A stretch of DNA of 64,000 nt from Bacteroidales bacterium (GTDB taxonomy: Bacteria; Bacteroidota; Bacteroidia; Bacteroidales; UBA7960), in the NCBI GenBank assembly GCA_012521995.1, contig JAAYLH010000009.1:1-64000 (forward strand). The letters run 5' to 3'. The stretch's first letter is position 1. The number at the start of each line of letters is the position of its first letter. The position numbers and the translations under genes are program-made. Of the stretch, positions 44,071 through 52,923 are shown piece after piece. The notes under the pieces are model-generated. The model saw nothing but the letters and a program-made list of their open reading frames with translations, was not told the DNA's origin and made no database searches.

Positions 44071-44167
44071 TAGACGTAGTTCAGACGTAGTTAACACGTA
44101 GTTAAGACGTAGTTCAGACGTGTACACACGTCTGAACTACGTCTTATTTACGTCTTATTTACGTGTT
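44071..44167. repeat. 11-bp repeat array C (nine units, long hairpin)
   Basis: Left half: TAGACGTAGTT, CAGACGTAGTT, AACACGTAGTT, AAGACGTAGTT and CAGACGTGT, all in an unbroken 11-bp phase from 44071. After a two-base AC centre (44124-44125) the inverted half runs ACACGTCTG, AACTACGTCTT, ATTTACGTCTT, ATTTACGTGTT to 44167. The inner arms 44104-44123 and 44126-44145 are perfect 20-bp reverse complements; outer units pair partly. Core ACGT in every unit. Confidence 0.97.
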
Positions 44168-44368
44168 AGTTTCGGTTTATATTTAATTCTGATTTGGTAA
44201 GGGAGGGTCTCGCTGAGGCTAAAAAGAACGAAAGGGTTTGCCAGGAATGAACAGAAGGTGACAGGCAGGGTGGGTCGGGCATATTTGATTTTTGGCCGAT
44301 TTTCGGGCCTCGCGAGAAACCATGTCAGGTTTTGTTTTTTGCAAAAGACAATAATTGGGTATTATTTT

Positions 44369-44376
44369 TACCTTTG
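44369..44376 (+). promoter_or_regulatory. Candidate -7 box, SNF2 gene
   Basis: TACCTTTG fits TAnnTTTG, 31 bp upstream of the ATG at 44408. Confidence 0.5.
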
Positions 44377-44407
44377 TTGGTTGTACCATTAGCATTGCAA
44401 TTGAACT

Positions 44408-47400
44408 ATGCAACCACCCCAATACACAGGCTTCGAAAGCGGTCATCAGCTGGTATTTGCCATTACCGACAATCCCCCGCTGGGCTTGATGATCGAGCCA
44501 TTTGCCGTGAAGGTCATCGGGGATGGTCAGTTCAGCTATGAATTTCACAGGCTCAGCCCGCTTACGGCAGGCGATTTTTTTCACAATATGAGCCAGCCTT
44601 ACAAGCAGCTGCTGAAGGTGTATGGGCAGGTGACTGAAGACACCCTGCTGAAACGATTCAACAAAGACCATAAGAAGCCCTCCCTGTTTTTTGATCAACT
44701 TACGGCTGATTTTATTGCCGAACACTTGCGGCCGCTGTTCGATAAGACTATGGCCGAAATGGCCGACCTGCTTTTTAAGCACGGGATAGCCCTGCATTAC
44801 AAGGGTCTTAAGGACGAGCGGATTGTGGAGAAGCAGATTTGGGTGGCTCCCGGAAAGGTGGAACCCGTTTTCTTTTTTGAACGCTCAGAAAACGGGATAC
44901 GCTACCGTTTGGAACTCATACACGAGGGCAGGGAACTTTCCCTGAAAGGGGAAGACACCCGAATGCTGGGAACAAAGCCTTGCCTTCTGAAGGTGGATGA
45001 CAGGGTTTTTCGCTTCGATAAGGAATGGGACGGGAAAAAACTCTCCCCTTTCTTTACGCGCGACGAGATTATGGTGCCCAAAACTTCTGAGAAGGCTTAT
45101 TTTCAGAAGTTCGTGCTCGATGCCATTCGTCATCATAAGGTCAAGGCCGTAGGTTTTGAGATCTGTGGCCGTGAGGAATCACCGCGTCCTGTTTTTAAAC
45201 TGGAGCAGAACTGGCAAAACCATTGGACCCTGCAGCTTTCCTTTGCTTATGGTGAGGTGGTTTTCCCCTTCAGCGAGGAGCAGCAGGCCAAGGTAGAGAT
45301 GAAGCAGGAGGGCGATCGTTTTATTTTTATTAAAGTGGAGCGCGATGTCGCCTTCGAGCAGGAATGGGCAGGGCGCCTGAAGATGCTGGGCCTTATCAAC
45401 AAGGGCGGCGAGGGATTTTACCTATGGTATCCTGCAAAGAAAACACTTGAATCGCCCGATGAGCCCGTGATGGCAGGGCTTTACGACTACCTCGACTGGC
45501 TTGCCGCCCAGCGTGAAGCTCTCGGCCTCCACAATATTGAAGTGCAGCAGGACGCGGGTTCGGGTGGTTTTTTTTTAGGCCGACCCCAGGTAAGCCTTGA
45601 AGTTACCGACCGCAACGACTGGTTCGACCTTTACGGGACAGTGAGTTTTGGCCCCCACCGCATTCCTTTTCTCAGGTTAAAAAATCATATCTTGCAGGGC
45701 ATTCGCGAGTTCAGCCTTCCCGATGGGTCTACGGGACTGATCCCTCTCGAATGGTTTGAGAAATACCAGGACGTGATGAAGTTTGCCCAAGGCAAGGGAA
45801 ACACCCTGCAACTGAAACGGCACCACTTCACCCTGCTTGGGAAACTGAAAGAGGCCAGCACGCCTGTGAAAGGACTTGATGAGGCGATGCGCGATTTTTC
45901 GCCTCCCATGCTTCCTCAGGGTATTGATGCCCAGTTGCGACCCTATCAGTTGCAGGGCTTCCAATGGATGAGCTTCCTGCATCAGCATCACCTGGGGGGA
46001 TGTCTTGCTGATGACATGGGCCTGGGCAAAACCCTGCAGACCCTTGTTATGCTGGTTTATGCCCACCGTGAACCGGGAGGGAAGAACAAACCTGCCTCAA
46101 CGAACGAAGAAGCCCGTGAAAAGTCCGAAGAGACTCAGTTGTCGCTTTTTGAGGCCGAGGCCGGGGAAGCACCCCCAGCACCCCTTGGCACTTCCTTGTT
46201 GGTGATGCCGCTTTCGTTGATCCATAACTGGATGCGCGAGATCGGCCGTTTTACCCCGCAGCTCAGGGCGTTGCAACATACAGGCCCTGCACGCAGCACC
46301 AGCAGCCGCGCGTTCCTGCCCTACGACCTGGTGCTTACCACTTACGGAACCGTGCGCAATGACATTGATATGCTGGAAGGCTTTCATTTCAACTATGTGG
46401 TGCTTGATGAAAGCCAGATCATCAAAAACGCCGAGTCAAAGATCTTTAATGCCATCAAGAAACTGAAGGCAGGCCATCGGTTGGTGCTGACGGGGACTCC
46501 CGTAGAAAACTCGCTGACCGATCTGTGGGCGCAGTTTTCTTTCCTCAACCCGGGGCTTTTGGGTAACCTGAATTACTTCCGTGAAGAGTTTGTGGTGCCT
46601 GTTGAGAAAAGCAACGACCTTCGCAAGCAACAGAAGCTACATTCGCTGATCGAGCCCTTTATCCTGAGGCGCACCAAGTCGGAGGTGGCAAAAGAGCTGC
46701 CCGAACTCACCGAGCTGGTTCGCTATTGCGAAATGTCGGAAGAGCATCGCAAATTTTATGAAGCGAAGAAATCACAGATCCGCAACCTTATCCTTGAGCA
46801 GGTGGAGAAGCAGGGCATGGAACGCTCGCGCTTCTTTATTTTAAGCAGCCTGATGCGGCTGCGTCTTATGGCTAACCACCCCTTGATGGTGGATCCTGAA
46901 TATGCTTATGACTCAGGAAAATTTATCGAGGTGAGAGAGAACATTGGGAAGGTGCTTTCCGAGGGGCATAAGGTCCTTATCTTCTCACAGTTTGTGAAAC
47001 ACCTGAACATTTACAGGAAATACCTTGACAGCCTGGACTTGCCCTATAACCTGCTGACGGGGCAGATGCCGGAGAAGGAGCGGGGAAGGCTGATCAACGA
47101 TTTCCAGCAAGATCCTGAAAAGCGGTTATTCCTGATCTCGCTGAAGGCAGGTGGCTTGGGGCTTAATCTCACTGGGGCAGATTATGTGTTCCTGCTCGAC
47201 CCTTGGTGGAACCCTGCTGTGGAGAAGCAGGCCATCAACCGCGCCCACCGTATTGGTCAGAAAAAGAATGTGTTCGTGTATAAATTTATTACACGAGATA
47301 CCGTAGAGGAGAAGATCCTCAGCCTGCAGCAGCGCAAATCGGCCCTGGCAGGCCTGCTGATCGACCAGAACAATCCCCTTAAAAACCTTGGACTGGATGA

Positions 47401-47422
47401 GATCAGCGACCTGATTACCTAA
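44408..47422 (+). CDS. SNF2-family DEAD-like helicase
   Basis: Large ATP-dependent DNA translocase of the bacterial SNF2/RapA-like group (1004 residues). Residues ~1-500 form a helicase-associated N-terminal region with no enzyme motif. The ATPase core has motif I DDMGLGKT (Lys541), motif II DESQ (667-670), motif III LTGTPVENS, and in the second lobe GGLGLNLTGADYVFLLDPWWNP and QAINRAHRIGQKK (motifs V-VI). Between lobe-1 motifs lies a charged linker (ASTNEEAREKSEETQ). Such proteins remodel protein-DNA complexes, for example around RNA polymerase; the target here is unknown. No restriction or phage-defence partner is adjacent. Confidence 0.92.
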   Translation: MQPPQYTGFESGHQLVFAITDNPPLGLMIEPFAVKVIGDGQFSYEFHRLSPLTAGDFFHNMSQPYKQLLKVYGQVTEDTLLKRFNKDHKKPSLFFDQLTADFIAEHLRPLFDKTMAEMADLLFKHGIALHYKGLKDERIVEKQIWVAPGKVEPVFFFERSENGIRYRLELIHEGRELSLKGEDTRMLGTKPCLLKVDDRVFRFDKEWDGKKLSPFFTRDEIMVPKTSEKAYFQKFVLDAIRHHKVKAVGFEICGREESPRPVFKLEQNWQNHWTLQLSFAYGEVVFPFSEEQQAKVEMKQEGDRFIFIKVERDVAFEQEWAGRLKMLGLINKGGEGFYLWYPAKKTLESPDEPVMAGLYDYLDWLAAQREALGLHNIEVQQDAGSGGFFLGRPQVSLEVTDRNDWFDLYGTVSFGPHRIPFLRLKNHILQGIREFSLPDGSTGLIPLEWFEKYQDVMKFAQGKGNTLQLKRHHFTLLGKLKEASTPVKGLDEAMRDFSPPMLPQGIDAQLRPYQLQGFQWMSFLHQHHLGGCLADDMGLGKTLQTLVMLVYAHREPGGKNKPASTNEEAREKSEETQLSLFEAEAGEAPPAPLGTSLLVMPLSLIHNWMREIGRFTPQLRALQHTGPARSTSSRAFLPYDLVLTTYGTVRNDIDMLEGFHFNYVVLDESQIIKNAESKIFNAIKKLKAGHRLVLTGTPVENSLTDLWAQFSFLNPGLLGNLNYFREEFVVPVEKSNDLRKQQKLHSLIEPFILRRTKSEVAKELPELTELVRYCEMSEEHRKFYEAKKSQIRNLILEQVEKQGMERSRFFILSSLMRLRLMANHPLMVDPEYAYDSGKFIEVRENIGKVLSEGHKVLIFSQFVKHLNIYRKYLDSLDLPYNLLTGQMPEKERGRLINDFQQDPEKRLFLISLKAGGLGLNLTGADYVFLLDPWWNPAVEKQAINRAHRIGQKKNVFVYKFITRDTVEEKILSLQQRKSALAGLLIDQNNPLKNLGLDEISDLIT

Positions 47423-47460
47423 GCGATCCGGTTTTCACCAAAGCTTCAGAAAAACCCTTA

Positions 47461-48633
47461 CTAAACACGGCCATCCAGTACCTGGTGGATGGTTCGTGCC
47501 GCGGTTCCCGTTTCTAAAGAGGCCCCACATTTCCTCAGGGCGGTTTCTATGGCATCGGCAGTGGCAAGGAGGTCGTTTCGGTTCACGACACCCATATGGC
47601 CCACCCTGAAATACTGCCCCTTAATGTCGGGCAACAGCCCTCCTGCCACAATGATCCCTGCGCCAGCGATGTGACCCAGCAGGTCTGCGGCCTTCATACC
47701 CTCGGGGTAATAAGGGGCCGATAAGGTATTGGCTGACAGGCTTTCGCTGGTGGGGATCATCTTTAGCCCCAATGCGGTCATTGCGGCGCGGAAGGCCTGC
47801 CCGGTGCGCCGATGCCGGTGGAACCGCTCTTCCAGTCCCTCTTTAAGGATCAGGTCCAGGCTCTTTTCCAGGGCGATGATCAGGTTGACGGCAGGGGTGC
47901 CAAAGTAGGAGGGTTCCCTGTTTTCATAAGCCTGCATAATGGGCAGCCAGTGGGCCCAGTCACCATAATAATTTGCCACAGGGGTCCTTCGATTTTTGAA
48001 TGCCTCCATCGCTTTGGGCGATACGACAAACAAGGCCAGTCCCGGGGGCACGCCAATGGCTTTCTGCGAGGCGGTAAGCACCACGTCGATGCCCCACTCT
48101 TGCTGACGGATCTCCTCGCCAGCCACCGAGCATACTCCATCGAGGACGGTCAGTACATCATATTTTTGTCCGAGGGCGCCCAGGGCTCGCGCATCATTAA
48201 GTACTGCCGTTGAGGTATCTACATGGGTGAAGGTCATCATTTTGTATTTCTTTTCTCTCAGCCTGGCCTCAACCGTTGCGAGGGGGACCATATTCCCGGT
48301 CTCAGCCCTTAGGATATCCACCACCGCGCCATAGCGCTTCAGCAGCTCGGCATAGCGTTCGCCAAAGTAACCTGTGGAGATGACCAGGACGAGGTCGCCC
48401 GGCTCGGTAAGGCAAGCCCCTACCGAGTCCATGGCCAGGGTGCCTGTTCCCGCCAGGATAAAGGGCTGGCCTGAGGGGCACTGGCATACCCGGCGCATCA
48501 TTTCAAGCGAGCGGCCAAAAGTGGCTATGAAGTCGGGGTCCACGTGGCTTGGCGTGGGGATGGCCATGGATTGCATTACTTCAGGATCGAACTCAATGGG
48601 CCCGGGGATCATTAATAACTTACGTCCTTTCAT
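47461..48633 (-). CDS. Class V aminotransferase (alanine-glyoxylate / serine-pyruvate type)
   Basis: PLP-dependent aminotransferase of fold type I, class V (390 residues). Landmarks are the IPGPIEFDPEVMQ start, GTGTLAMDS (phosphate-binding), DGVCSVAGEEIRQ (PLP Asp) and TASQKAIGVPPGLAL with the Schiff-base Lys. It resembles archaeal and bacterial alanine-glyoxylate aminotransferases; serine or alanine as donor is inferred. It is the last gene of the minus-strand run 47461-54144. Confidence 0.9.
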   Translation of the reverse strand: MKGRKLLMIPGPIEFDPEVMQSMAIPTPSHVDPDFIATFGRSLEMMRRVCQCPSGQPFILAGTGTLAMDSVGACLTEPGDLVLVISTGYFGERYAELLKRYGAVVDILRAETGNMVPLATVEARLREKKYKMMTFTHVDTSTAVLNDARALGALGQKYDVLTVLDGVCSVAGEEIRQQEWGIDVVLTASQKAIGVPPGLALFVVSPKAMEAFKNRRTPVANYYGDWAHWLPIMQAYENREPSYFGTPAVNLIIALEKSLDLILKEGLEERFHRHRRTGQAFRAAMTALGLKMIPTSESLSANTLSAPYYPEGMKAADLLGHIAGAGIIVAGGLLPDIKGQYFRVGHMGVVNRNDLLATADAIETALRKCGASLETGTAARTIHQVLDGRV

Positions 48634-48707
48634 TGGAATATCCTTCTTTTTTCTGTTATGTGTAGAATAAATTATTTTTGTTTATTGTTTTTTTGGCTTG
48701 TCGGTGA

Positions 48708-50246
48708 TCAGGGCAGGAGAGGTGGTTTACGGTGATGGGTGGCCTGTTCGTAGGCATAGGTAAGCCTGATCAGGGTAGGCTCGGCGTACATCCTTCCGAG
48801 GAACTGAATGCCTGCAGGGAGACCCTGGCCGCTGTATCCCATAGGAACAGAAAAGGCAGGCTGGCCGGTATGCGGGGCAATGATCTGGCTGTTGTCGCCC
48901 TTGTATTCCTCACGGAAACGGGCAATGTGCGCGGGCGGGTAATTCCAGGAGGGATACACAATAGCATCCAGTTGCAGGGCATCCATCGTTTGTTCGATGG
49001 CTTCTCTGAAGGCAATGCTACGGGAATCCTGATATACATCAGGGCATTCCGTCACGGAGTTTTGGCCCCTTCCGCGGTGATTCTTGAAATAATCGAGGGA
49101 GCCCGCGGCATACTCTGAGTTGGTTCCAATGCGAATGATGTCTTCCAGTTTAGCTAGGGTGTCGCGCCTTACCCAGGTCTGGAGGTAGTCTTCCACATCC
49201 TTCCGGAAATCGTCGCACCACTGGTTTTGGCGCAAATCGTCAAAGCCCGGAATCTCAACCGAGTCAATGATCACAGCGCCCTGTGCTTCCATTTCGTCAA
49301 GGGCCTGCCTGAAGAGGGAGCGGATTTCGGGATGCACGTCATCATAGCTTAAGGAGCCCAGCACCCCGATGCGTGCACCCTGAAGGCCTTCATGATCCAG
49401 GTATTGCAGGTAGTTTTCCGAAACCTTTCCTTTTCCATGTCTGGTGATGGGATCAAGGGGGTCGAAGCCGGCCATCACTTCCAATACCCTGGTGGCATCC
49501 TCCACACTGCGGCACATTGGACCTACTATATCGTTGCGCAGGTATAGGGGAATAATGGCGCTGCGGCTGATCAGTCCTTGGGTGGTGCGAAAACCAACTA
49601 AAGCGCAGTGTGAGGCCGGCCCGCGGATGGAGTTGCCCGTATCGGTGCCCAGGCCGATCACGGCCAGGTTTGCTGCCACAGCGGCGGCGGTGCCGCCGCT
49701 GGAACCCGCGGGGACAAATTCCAGCCCGTAGGGGTTACGGGTGATGCCTGCCGTCGAACTCTCCGTGTGCATCGGGCTGAACGCCCATTCGGCCATATTT
49801 GATTTGGCCAGGATGATGGCCCCTGCCTCTTTTAGTTTCTTGATGATGAAGGCATCGTCTTCGGGAATGAAATCTTTTAAGGCCAGTGCCCCTGCTGTGG
49901 TGGGCATCCCAGCGGTATTGATGTTGTCCTTCACAATAAGCGGGATGCCATGCAAGGGCCTTAAAATCCCTGTTGCTTTATATTCGCGGTCGAGCGCTTC
50001 AGCCACTGCAAGGGCATCGGGCTTGATGAAAGTCAGGGCGTTCAGGGTATCGTTCCATTGTGTAATGCTTTCCAGGTAAGCCTCCACCAACTGCACTGAG
50101 GTAAGCCTGTCTTCCTCAAAAGCCCGGTGGATCTGGGCAATACTTAGCTCGGCAATGTTCATTGGTTCATTTGTTTTTGCGTTTCTGCAGCTGTAGGTCC
50201 CTGCCAGAAACAATAGGGCAAGGAGGAAGGAAATGATTCTCTTCAT
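48708..50246 (-). CDS. Amidase-signature lipoprotein
   Basis: Amidase-signature hydrolase (512 residues) predicted to be exported by a signal peptide with a TYSC lipobox (Cys at ~residue 20). The Ser-cisSer-Lys triad is visible: the Lys in IPLIVKDNI, the first Ser in PAGSSGGTAAAVAA and the second Ser in GTDTGNSIRGPAS. Members cleave amides such as peptidyl or aryl amides; substrate unknown. It starts 20 bp after the acyltransferase gene. Confidence 0.92.
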   Translation of the reverse strand: MKRIISFLLALLFLAGTYSCRNAKTNEPMNIAELSIAQIHRAFEEDRLTSVQLVEAYLESITQWNDTLNALTFIKPDALAVAEALDREYKATGILRPLHGIPLIVKDNINTAGMPTTAGALALKDFIPEDDAFIIKKLKEAGAIILAKSNMAEWAFSPMHTESSTAGITRNPYGLEFVPAGSSGGTAAAVAANLAVIGLGTDTGNSIRGPASHCALVGFRTTQGLISRSAIIPLYLRNDIVGPMCRSVEDATRVLEVMAGFDPLDPITRHGKGKVSENYLQYLDHEGLQGARIGVLGSLSYDDVHPEIRSLFRQALDEMEAQGAVIIDSVEIPGFDDLRQNQWCDDFRKDVEDYLQTWVRRDTLAKLEDIIRIGTNSEYAAGSLDYFKNHRGRGQNSVTECPDVYQDSRSIAFREAIEQTMDALQLDAIVYPSWNYPPAHIARFREEYKGDNSQIIAPHTGQPAFSVPMGYSGQGLPAGIQFLGRMYAEPTLIRLTYAYEQATHHRKPPLLP

Positions 50247-50266
50247 GGTGATGTATGGTAATGGTA

Positions 50267-51127
50267 CTAGGTTATGTTAAGTATTTCATTCCTTGTAATA
50301 AATGACGAAGGCAGGGGCATTTGGTAAACGCTTTCCCTTAGGAAAGCCCCGAAGGCTTTGCAATCATTGAATTGCTTTTGCTTTTCCACAGGGATGATCT
50401 CCCCGATGCCCAGGCGCTGGGTTTTTTGGCTTTTGTTGAATACCTCGTGGGGCATTCTCAGCAGCCTGACTCGCCAGTTAATTAGCCCCAGGGAATAAAA
50501 GAAGGGGGAGTTGGTGTCAAAAAACCGGATGGGGAGAATGGGGACCCTGGCCTTATGGATCAGGCGGATGATGCTTTCCTGCCACTGGCGGTCCCTGATG
50601 CGCATTTCTTTAAGGCTGAAATCGGAAACAGCACCCGATGGGAAAAAGCCTGCGGGATGGCCTCCTTTCAGATGGCTGAGGGTTTGACGAATACCTTGCA
50701 GGTTTGCTGCTGAGATGTCTTGTTTCTTGTTCCCGGTGGGGTTGACGGTAATAAAATTCTCGCCCATGGCCTTGATCATACCAAGAAACCGGTTGACCAT
50801 AAATTTATAACCCGATCGAAGATGACCGAACAGGTCTATCAGGATGATCCCATCGAGGGCGCCGTAAGGATGGTTGCTCACCGTGATAAAGGCTCCATAG
50901 GGCAGTTGTTTCAGGCGATCGGCATGGCCCACTGCATAATTTACGCCCAGGTCTTCCAGCAGGCTTCCTGCGAAATCAGCCCCACTAAGATGACCTGAGC
51001 GGTCGTAGAGGGCATTGACCTTATCGATGGCGGTCAGGCGCAGGAAAAAACGCGCCAGGCATTGACCGCTTTTTCCGCAAAAAACAGGGGATAAACGCCC
51101 CAGCTCTTCCGCGCTGATGACTCCCAT
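50267..51127 (-). CDS. Lysophospholipid-type acyltransferase (OlsF/GlsA-like)
   Basis: Acyltransferase of the PlsC superfamily with the HX5D active site VSNHPYGALDG (~residue 84), FITVNPTG and the substrate block GFFPSGAVSDF. This HX5D form is typical of the acyltransferases that make ornithine or glycine lipids (OlsF, GlsA) in Bacteroidota rather than PlsC itself. The 286-residue length covers one acyltransferase domain. The adjacent GNAT-like gene (40 bp upstream) could supply an N-acylation step, but this is not shown by sequence. Confidence 0.85.
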   Translation of the reverse strand: MGVISAEELGRLSPVFCGKSGQCLARFFLRLTAIDKVNALYDRSGHLSGADFAGSLLEDLGVNYAVGHADRLKQLPYGAFITVSNHPYGALDGIILIDLFGHLRSGYKFMVNRFLGMIKAMGENFITVNPTGNKKQDISAANLQGIRQTLSHLKGGHPAGFFPSGAVSDFSLKEMRIRDRQWQESIIRLIHKARVPILPIRFFDTNSPFFYSLGLINWRVRLLRMPHEVFNKSQKTQRLGIGEIIPVEKQKQFNDCKAFGAFLRESVYQMPLPSSFITRNEILNIT

Positions 51128-51167
51128 ATCTTTAATGTTCTTTTTTTATCCGTATCCTTTCCTGTTG

Positions 51168-52298
51168 TCAGGGTTTCAATTTTTTTATATAACACCTGGC
51201 CCGCTTGTGCTGCCTGAATTCAAAGCGGTGCCACAGGTTCTGCACCTTATGGTTTTCCTCCAGCTCACGGGTGGTCTCCACATTGGTGATGCCACTTTTT
51301 ATGGCCGCATTCCCGATGTCAAAAAAGATCAGGGCATTCACCCCTTTGTCCTTATAAGCGCTATCAATGGCAATCAGCAAGGAATCGAGGGTGTCGTTCT
51401 TCATAAGTGCCCGTTGAATATGCACCAGCCCCAAGGGAAACAACCTCCCCTTTCCTTTTTGCATGGCTTTGGACAGGGAGGGCATACAAAAGCCGAACCC
51501 AACAATTTTTCCCTCTTCATTCTTTACCACCGAAATATACTTGAGCCGCAGCACAGGGAGAAACTGTTTTTTCAGCGATTCGATCTGTGCTTTGGTAAGT
51601 TGCGAGAAACCGTGGATGTTGTCGTACTCTTGATTCAGCAGTTCAAAGACTTGGTCCAGTTGGCTCAACAGTTCCTTCTTGGTCTTAAACCTAATGGATT
51701 GGAGCTTGTGACGCTGCTTGATGATCTCCGCCATTTTGACGTACTTTTCAGGAAGGACGGGGGGGACCTTTACATTAAACTCAAGCCAGTCCACCTCTTT
51801 TTCGAAGCCCAATTTTTCCATCATGGGCCCGTAATAGGGGAAGTTGTATTTTCCGTAAACCGTGGGGATTTCCTCAAAGCCTTCGATGAGAGTGCCTGAA
51901 ACATCAAAGTCGGTCATACCCAGGGGGCCATGCAGGCATTCGGCCTGTTGCTCCCTGGCCCATTGCTCAACGGTTTGTACCAGGGCTTTTAAAACGTCTT
52001 CGTCTTCAATGAAATCGAGCCAGCCAAAACGCATGTATTTGGTGGCTGTCTTCTCGTTGTATATGGGGTTGATGATCCCTGCAATGCGGCCCACCAAACG
52101 GTTGCGTTCATCAAAGGCCATCCAGTATCTGATCTGGCAGAATTCAAAGGCAGGGTTTTTGGTGCGCGATAATGTATTCATTTCTCCCGTAACCAGTTGT
52201 GGTACGTAATATGGATTGCCCTTATAGAGGCGGTTGGGGAATTCAACAAACCTCTTCATTTCACGGCGGGTGTTCACTTCCCTGATGGTTACCTTCAT
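51168..52298 (-). CDS. GNAT-like protein
   Basis: A 376-residue protein with two GNAT-like halves, common in Bacteroidota as an unassigned N-acetyltransferase. Segments such as WMAFDERNRLVGRIAGIINPIYN and YISVVKNEEGKIVGFGFCMPSL look like the beta4-alpha3 core strands of two GNAT folds. The MLMLPGMTDFDVSG-like GPLGMTDFDVSGTLIEGF block is also distinctive. Function unknown. It sits between a DUF7000-like gene and the acyltransferase. Confidence 0.75.
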   Translation of the reverse strand: MKVTIREVNTRREMKRFVEFPNRLYKGNPYYVPQLVTGEMNTLSRTKNPAFEFCQIRYWMAFDERNRLVGRIAGIINPIYNEKTATKYMRFGWLDFIEDEDVLKALVQTVEQWAREQQAECLHGPLGMTDFDVSGTLIEGFEEIPTVYGKYNFPYYGPMMEKLGFEKEVDWLEFNVKVPPVLPEKYVKMAEIIKQRHKLQSIRFKTKKELLSQLDQVFELLNQEYDNIHGFSQLTKAQIESLKKQFLPVLRLKYISVVKNEEGKIVGFGFCMPSLSKAMQKGKGRLFPLGLVHIQRALMKNDTLDSLLIAIDSAYKDKGVNALIFFDIGNAAIKSGITNVETTRELEENHKVQNLWHRFEFRQHKRARCYIKKLKP

Positions 52299-52380
52299 GG
52301 GTTGAATGAATTAATAGCCCTTACTGCCTGGGCAGTGGCTAAGTTCAATACAAGCGTTAGGATGGTCAAATTTAGCTAAT

Positions 52381-52869
52381 TTACGAAAGGAAGTATATAA
52401 CATCGTTAATAAATTCGGTGACTCCCTGTTCTATTTGCCGCATCAATGCAGGCTGGTGGTCGAAATCAGGATGTTCTGCAAGAGGGAGGGCCACGATTGC
52501 GTCCACCCCTTTGCCCGGCTCGGTCAGGGGTGCCTTATCCCAGCCTTTTTTTCTGAATAATTCACGGTAATGGTTTTGAACATGCCTGTTCACGGCTCCC
52601 AGCCAAACCTCAAAACGCATGGGCTTGTGCAGAAAAACGATGGCTATCTTCAGATCCTTTTTCTTCAGTATGGGCGGGGAATAAGAAAAGTAGGTCATGT
52701 CCATGTAGCCTTGGTAGATGCTGCCGGGAATGAGATGATCGGGGTATTTTTCCTTAAGGTATGAGCGCAGGGCAGAGTAAAAATCGAACAAGCCCCTGTA
52801 GGCCTGCTGTATCATTCCCTTGTCCAGTTGTTTTTTATACTCTTGCATGTGTTGGTTAAGCGATGTCAT
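52381..52869 (-). CDS. DUF7000-like small protein
   Basis: A 162-residue cytoplasmic protein. It starts with a helix MQEYKKQLDKGMIQQAYRGL followed by GSIYQGYMDMTYFSYSPP, KDLKIAIVFLHKPMRFEVWL and a C-terminal FINDVIYFL helix. I believe this matches DUF7000, a family of small proteins of unknown function; family membership is from memory of the pattern and not certain. It lies 54 bp after the MFS gene. Confidence 0.6.
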   Translation of the reverse strand: MTSLNQHMQEYKKQLDKGMIQQAYRGLFDFYSALRSYLKEKYPDHLIPGSIYQGYMDMTYFSYSPPILKKKDLKIAIVFLHKPMRFEVWLGAVNRHVQNHYRELFRKKGWDKAPLTEPGKGVDAIVALPLAEHPDFDHQPALMRQIEQGVTEFINDVIYFLS

Positions 52870-52923
52870 GGCGGTTGATATGTTTGTTTTACAGGAAATT
52901 TTGGTCAGGTCCTTGGCGGATGT

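Larger units (their letters stand above)
43896..44407. other. Intergenic region with array C
   Basis: 512 bp between the peroxidase and SNF2 genes, holding the terminator (43969-44000), the largest 11-bp array (44071-44167) and the SNF2 promoter box (44369-44376). No supported gene; a minus-strand frame at 44219-44797 is the shadow of the SNF2 gene and its leader. Confidence 0.7.

Noticed and set aside
44071..44167. MITE or insertion-sequence remnant
   Set aside because: No terminal inverted repeats with target-site duplication or transposase fragment; units differ from the other loci, which copies of one mobile element would not.
44219..44797. Minus-strand frame opposite the SNF2 gene start
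   Set aside because: It overlaps the well-supported SNF2 coding region and its promoter box; no family resemblance.
44408..47422. SNF2 helicase as part of a phage-defence system
   Set aside because: No nuclease, methylase or other defence gene is adjacent; neighbours are ordinary metabolic genes.
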